A stretch of 8,317 bases of DNA, taken from JBAXBF01 sp034429745. GTDB lineage: Bacteria; Chloroflexota; Anaerolineae; Anaerolineales; DRKV01. Where the stretch lies: positions 1 through 8,317 of the forward strand of contig DAOUFY010000032.1 in NCBI GenBank assembly GCA_034429745.1, in the 5' to 3' direction. The notes under the pieces were generated by a model. The model did no database searches and was not told where the DNA came from. It worked only from the letters and a program-made list of their open reading frames with translations. Positions 6,818 to 8,317 of this stretch are shown piece after piece (the stretch's first letter is position 1; every line of letters starts with the position of its first letter). The translations under genes were made by a program, and so were the position numbers.

Positions 6818-7915
6818 ATGCTACCAAAAGTATCCATTATTATTCCTGTGTATAATGGAGAAGATTTTCTATCGCAAGCAATAAATAGCGTCTTGGCACA
6901 AACATACCAAAATATTGAAGTTATCGTTGTTGATGATGGTTCAACCGATGGCACAAGGCAAATTATTGAATCTTATGGTAAAAAAATTATAGCTATTCAC
7001 AAAAGTAACGGTGGTGTAGCGAGTGCACTTAATGTTGGCATACAGCATGCTACTGGCGAATATATTGCCTGGCTTAGTCATGATGATATGTTTTTACCGG
7101 AAAAAATAGTAAAACAGGTAAAATTTTTTCAAGAAAACCCCACGTTGAGCTTTTGCTATTCAAATTACATCGTGATTGATAAAGATGGCAATGAGCTCCG
7201 CAGAGAAAAATCTCCAGTATTTCCAAAAGAAGAGACAATTAAAAAGTTATTTATTAGCTCATACATTCATGGTTGCACAACACTTATTCGCAAAGAATGC
7301 TTCAATAAAGTCGGGTTGTTTGATGAAAGCCTACTTAATTGCCAAGATACTGAAATGTGGATTCGAATAAGTGATAACTTTACTCTAGGTTATATAGACG
7401 AATATTTAATATATTCCAGAGAACATGAAAATCAAGGTTCAAAACAATATAGTGACCATGCAGAAAAATTGATTTTCTTTTATGATAAATATATAAAATT
7501 ATTAGGACCAGAAAAATTATTGCCTAATAAATCGATCTCTGAAAGCAATGAAGTAAATTGGGCTAAAACCTACGTTTGGTTTGGAGATCAGATATTAAAA
7601 ACTAGAAAGTGGTATCGCTATGCATTCCAGCAATATAAAAAATCATGGAGTAAGTGGAACTCAATAAAGAATAGTGCTTGGATAAAAATAATTCTCGTAA
7701 AAATTTTACTATTCCTTCAAGGAGATTATATGATTGTATATCCACTTATCCAAGATGTTCGTATCTCTCACAAAAAAGGAAATAAAAGAAAAGCGCTGCA
7801 TTTATTGATATTATTATTCATTAAGTACCCTCTAAATATTAGTGTGATTTATCTGTTTTATAAATTATCTATTTGTTGGTTGAGTAATAAAAATGAAAAT
7901 TGTGTTATTTACTGA
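6818..7915 (+). CDS. Glycosyltransferase family 2 protein
   Basis: A 365-residue inverting GT-A glycosyltransferase. The N-terminal catalytic domain shows VSIIIPVYNG (5-14), VVDDGSTDGT (37-46, nucleotide binding), SNGGVASALNVGI, WLSHDDMFLP (85-94, with Asp89-Asp90 at the DXD metal site) and CQDTEMWIRI (Gln176-Trp181 region, holding the likely catalytic-base acid Asp177 or Glu179). After about residue 230 comes a C-terminal extension of roughly 135 residues, rich in Lys, Trp and Tyr, with two hydrophobic stretches (289-300 and 327-354) that may bind it to the inner membrane. AGGA at 6804-6807, over the preceding stop, is the ribosome binding site. The last 23 bases overlap the next gene in another frame. 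The codons of the 3' half are very AT-rich (13 G+C of 60 in row 7681-7740, 11 of 60 in row 7441-7500). Donor and acceptor are unknown. Confidence 0.9.
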   Translation: MLPKVSIIIPVYNGEDFLSQAINSVLAQTYQNIEVIVVDDGSTDGTRQIIESYGKKIIAIHKSNGGVASALNVGIQHATGEYIAWLSHDDMFLPEKIVKQVKFFQENPTLSFCYSNYIVIDKDGNELRREKSPVFPKEETIKKLFISSYIHGCTTLIRKECFNKVGLFDESLLNCQDTEMWIRISDNFTLGYIDEYLIYSREHENQGSKQYSDHAEKLIFFYDKYIKLLGPEKLLPNKSISESNEVNWAKTYVWFGDQILKTRKWYRYAFQQYKKSWSKWNSIKNSAWIKIILVKILLFLQGDYMIVYPLIQDVRISHKKGNKRKALHLLILLFIKYPLNISVIYLFYKLSICWLSNKNENCVIY

Positions 7916-8317
7916 TTCCTATCCCTATGATGATGCAAAAGAAGGCACTTTTCTTGAACACGAAATATGTCATTTGACTAATGCATTTAATAAGGTTACC
8001 ATTGTCCCCTATTTAACTAGCGGTAAATACTACGAAGGGGTACCACAAGATGTAGTTGTAAATCTTCAATACTCAAAGTTCATGAAAAAATATTCCACAA
8101 TAAAAAGATTGTTAACTTTTTATAATCCTATATTCATCCAGGAAATTATTAACAGACCTAAAACCCATTTACAACCTAGAACGTTAATGCGGTTATTATC
8201 ATACGCTTTTCTTTCCGAAAAAACTAAAGAATGGGTTAAAAAGTTCATAGTAAATGAGAAAATTAATGTTGAAGAGACTATTTTTTATACTTATTGGTTC
8301 AATTATATGACAACGGG
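7893..8317 (+). CDS. Glycosyltransferase, GT4-like, N-terminal part (cut by window end)
   Basis: An open frame from ATG 7893 runs off the window after 141 codons. It begins MKIVLFTDSYPYDDAKEG, then TFLEHEICHLTNAF and KVTIVPYL, the strand-loop-helix start of GT-B glycosyltransferases from polysaccharide loci. Near the edge is FYTYWFNYMTTG, a segment I associate with the same kind of GT4 protein. The C-terminal donor domain with the EX7E motif would lie outside the window, so the family call rests on the N-terminal half alone. There is no strong Shine-Dalgarno before the ATG, and the 23-base overlap with the GT2 gene suggests coupled translation. The start is the first codon of the fold, and no alternative upstream start is needed. 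Confidence 0.75.
   Translation, partial: MKIVLFTDSYPYDDAKEGTFLEHEICHLTNAFNKVTIVPYLTSGKYYEGVPQDVVVNLQYSKFMKKYSTIKRLLTFYNPIFIQEIINRPKTHLQPRTLMRLLSYAFLSEKTKEWVKKFIVNEKINVEETIFYTYWFNYMTT

Noticed and set aside
6414..6954. Plus-strand 61-codon frame and minus-strand 130-codon frame over the epimerase end and GT2 start
   Set aside because: Both overlap conserved motifs of the two real genes and encode nothing recognisable.
7176..7370. Plus-strand 64-codon frame inside the GT2 gene
   Set aside because: Out-of-frame shadow of the catalytic domain, with no motif.

Overview
This window lies inside a bacterial surface-polysaccharide (O-antigen or capsule type) biosynthesis locus. All eight supported genes are on the + strand and are tightly packed. 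Only one gap exceeds 20 bases (about 240 bases, 2493-2730). I see no tRNA, rRNA, CRISPR array, insertion sequence, integrase, flippase (Wzx), polymerase (Wzy), chain-length regulator or initiating phosphoglycosyltransferase here, so the rest of the locus must lie outside. The source is an AT-rich bacterium that uses Shine-Dalgarno sequences (a clear AGGAGG before the gene at 3776). The pathway suggests a Gram-negative, but I cannot name a taxon from sequence alone.

Left part (73-2492): two GT-B fold, GT4-type glycosyltransferases 5 bases apart. A gap then shows weak signs of a decayed reading frame. It is followed by a class I SAM-dependent methyltransferase (2731-3765) of a type often found in polysaccharide loci.

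Centre (3776-6805): a compact three-enzyme sugar-nucleotide cassette made of an RmlD-like short-chain reductase, a UDP-GlcNAc 4,6-dehydratase/5-epimerase of the WbjB/FnlA/CapE type, and a C2-epimerase of the WecB/WbjD type. The reductase has no C-terminal cupin domain, unlike FnlB/WbjC/CapF. The cassette therefore resembles the WbvB-WbvR-WbvD (FnlA-QnlA-QnlB) route, and the predicted product is UDP-N-acetyl-L-quinovosamine via UDP-N-acetyl-L-rhamnosamine, rather than UDP-L-FucNAc.

Right part (6818-8317): a GT2 (GT-A fold) glycosyltransferase with an unusual hydrophobic C-terminal extension, overlapping by 23 bases the start of another GT4-like glycosyltransferase that is cut by the window end.

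Taken together, the cassette would supply an activated 2-acetamido-2,6-dideoxy-L-sugar, the four glycosyltransferases would build the repeat unit on a lipid carrier at the inner face of the membrane, and the methyltransferase could modify a sugar or the chain end. Base composition is mosaic: sampled rows in the cassette are clearly more GC-rich than those in the glycosyltransferases, as expected for loci assembled by horizontal exchange. I found no convincing new type of system. The points worth checking are the predicted L-QuiNAc product, the gap remnant, the atypical active-site motif in the first glycosyltransferase and the GT2 extension.
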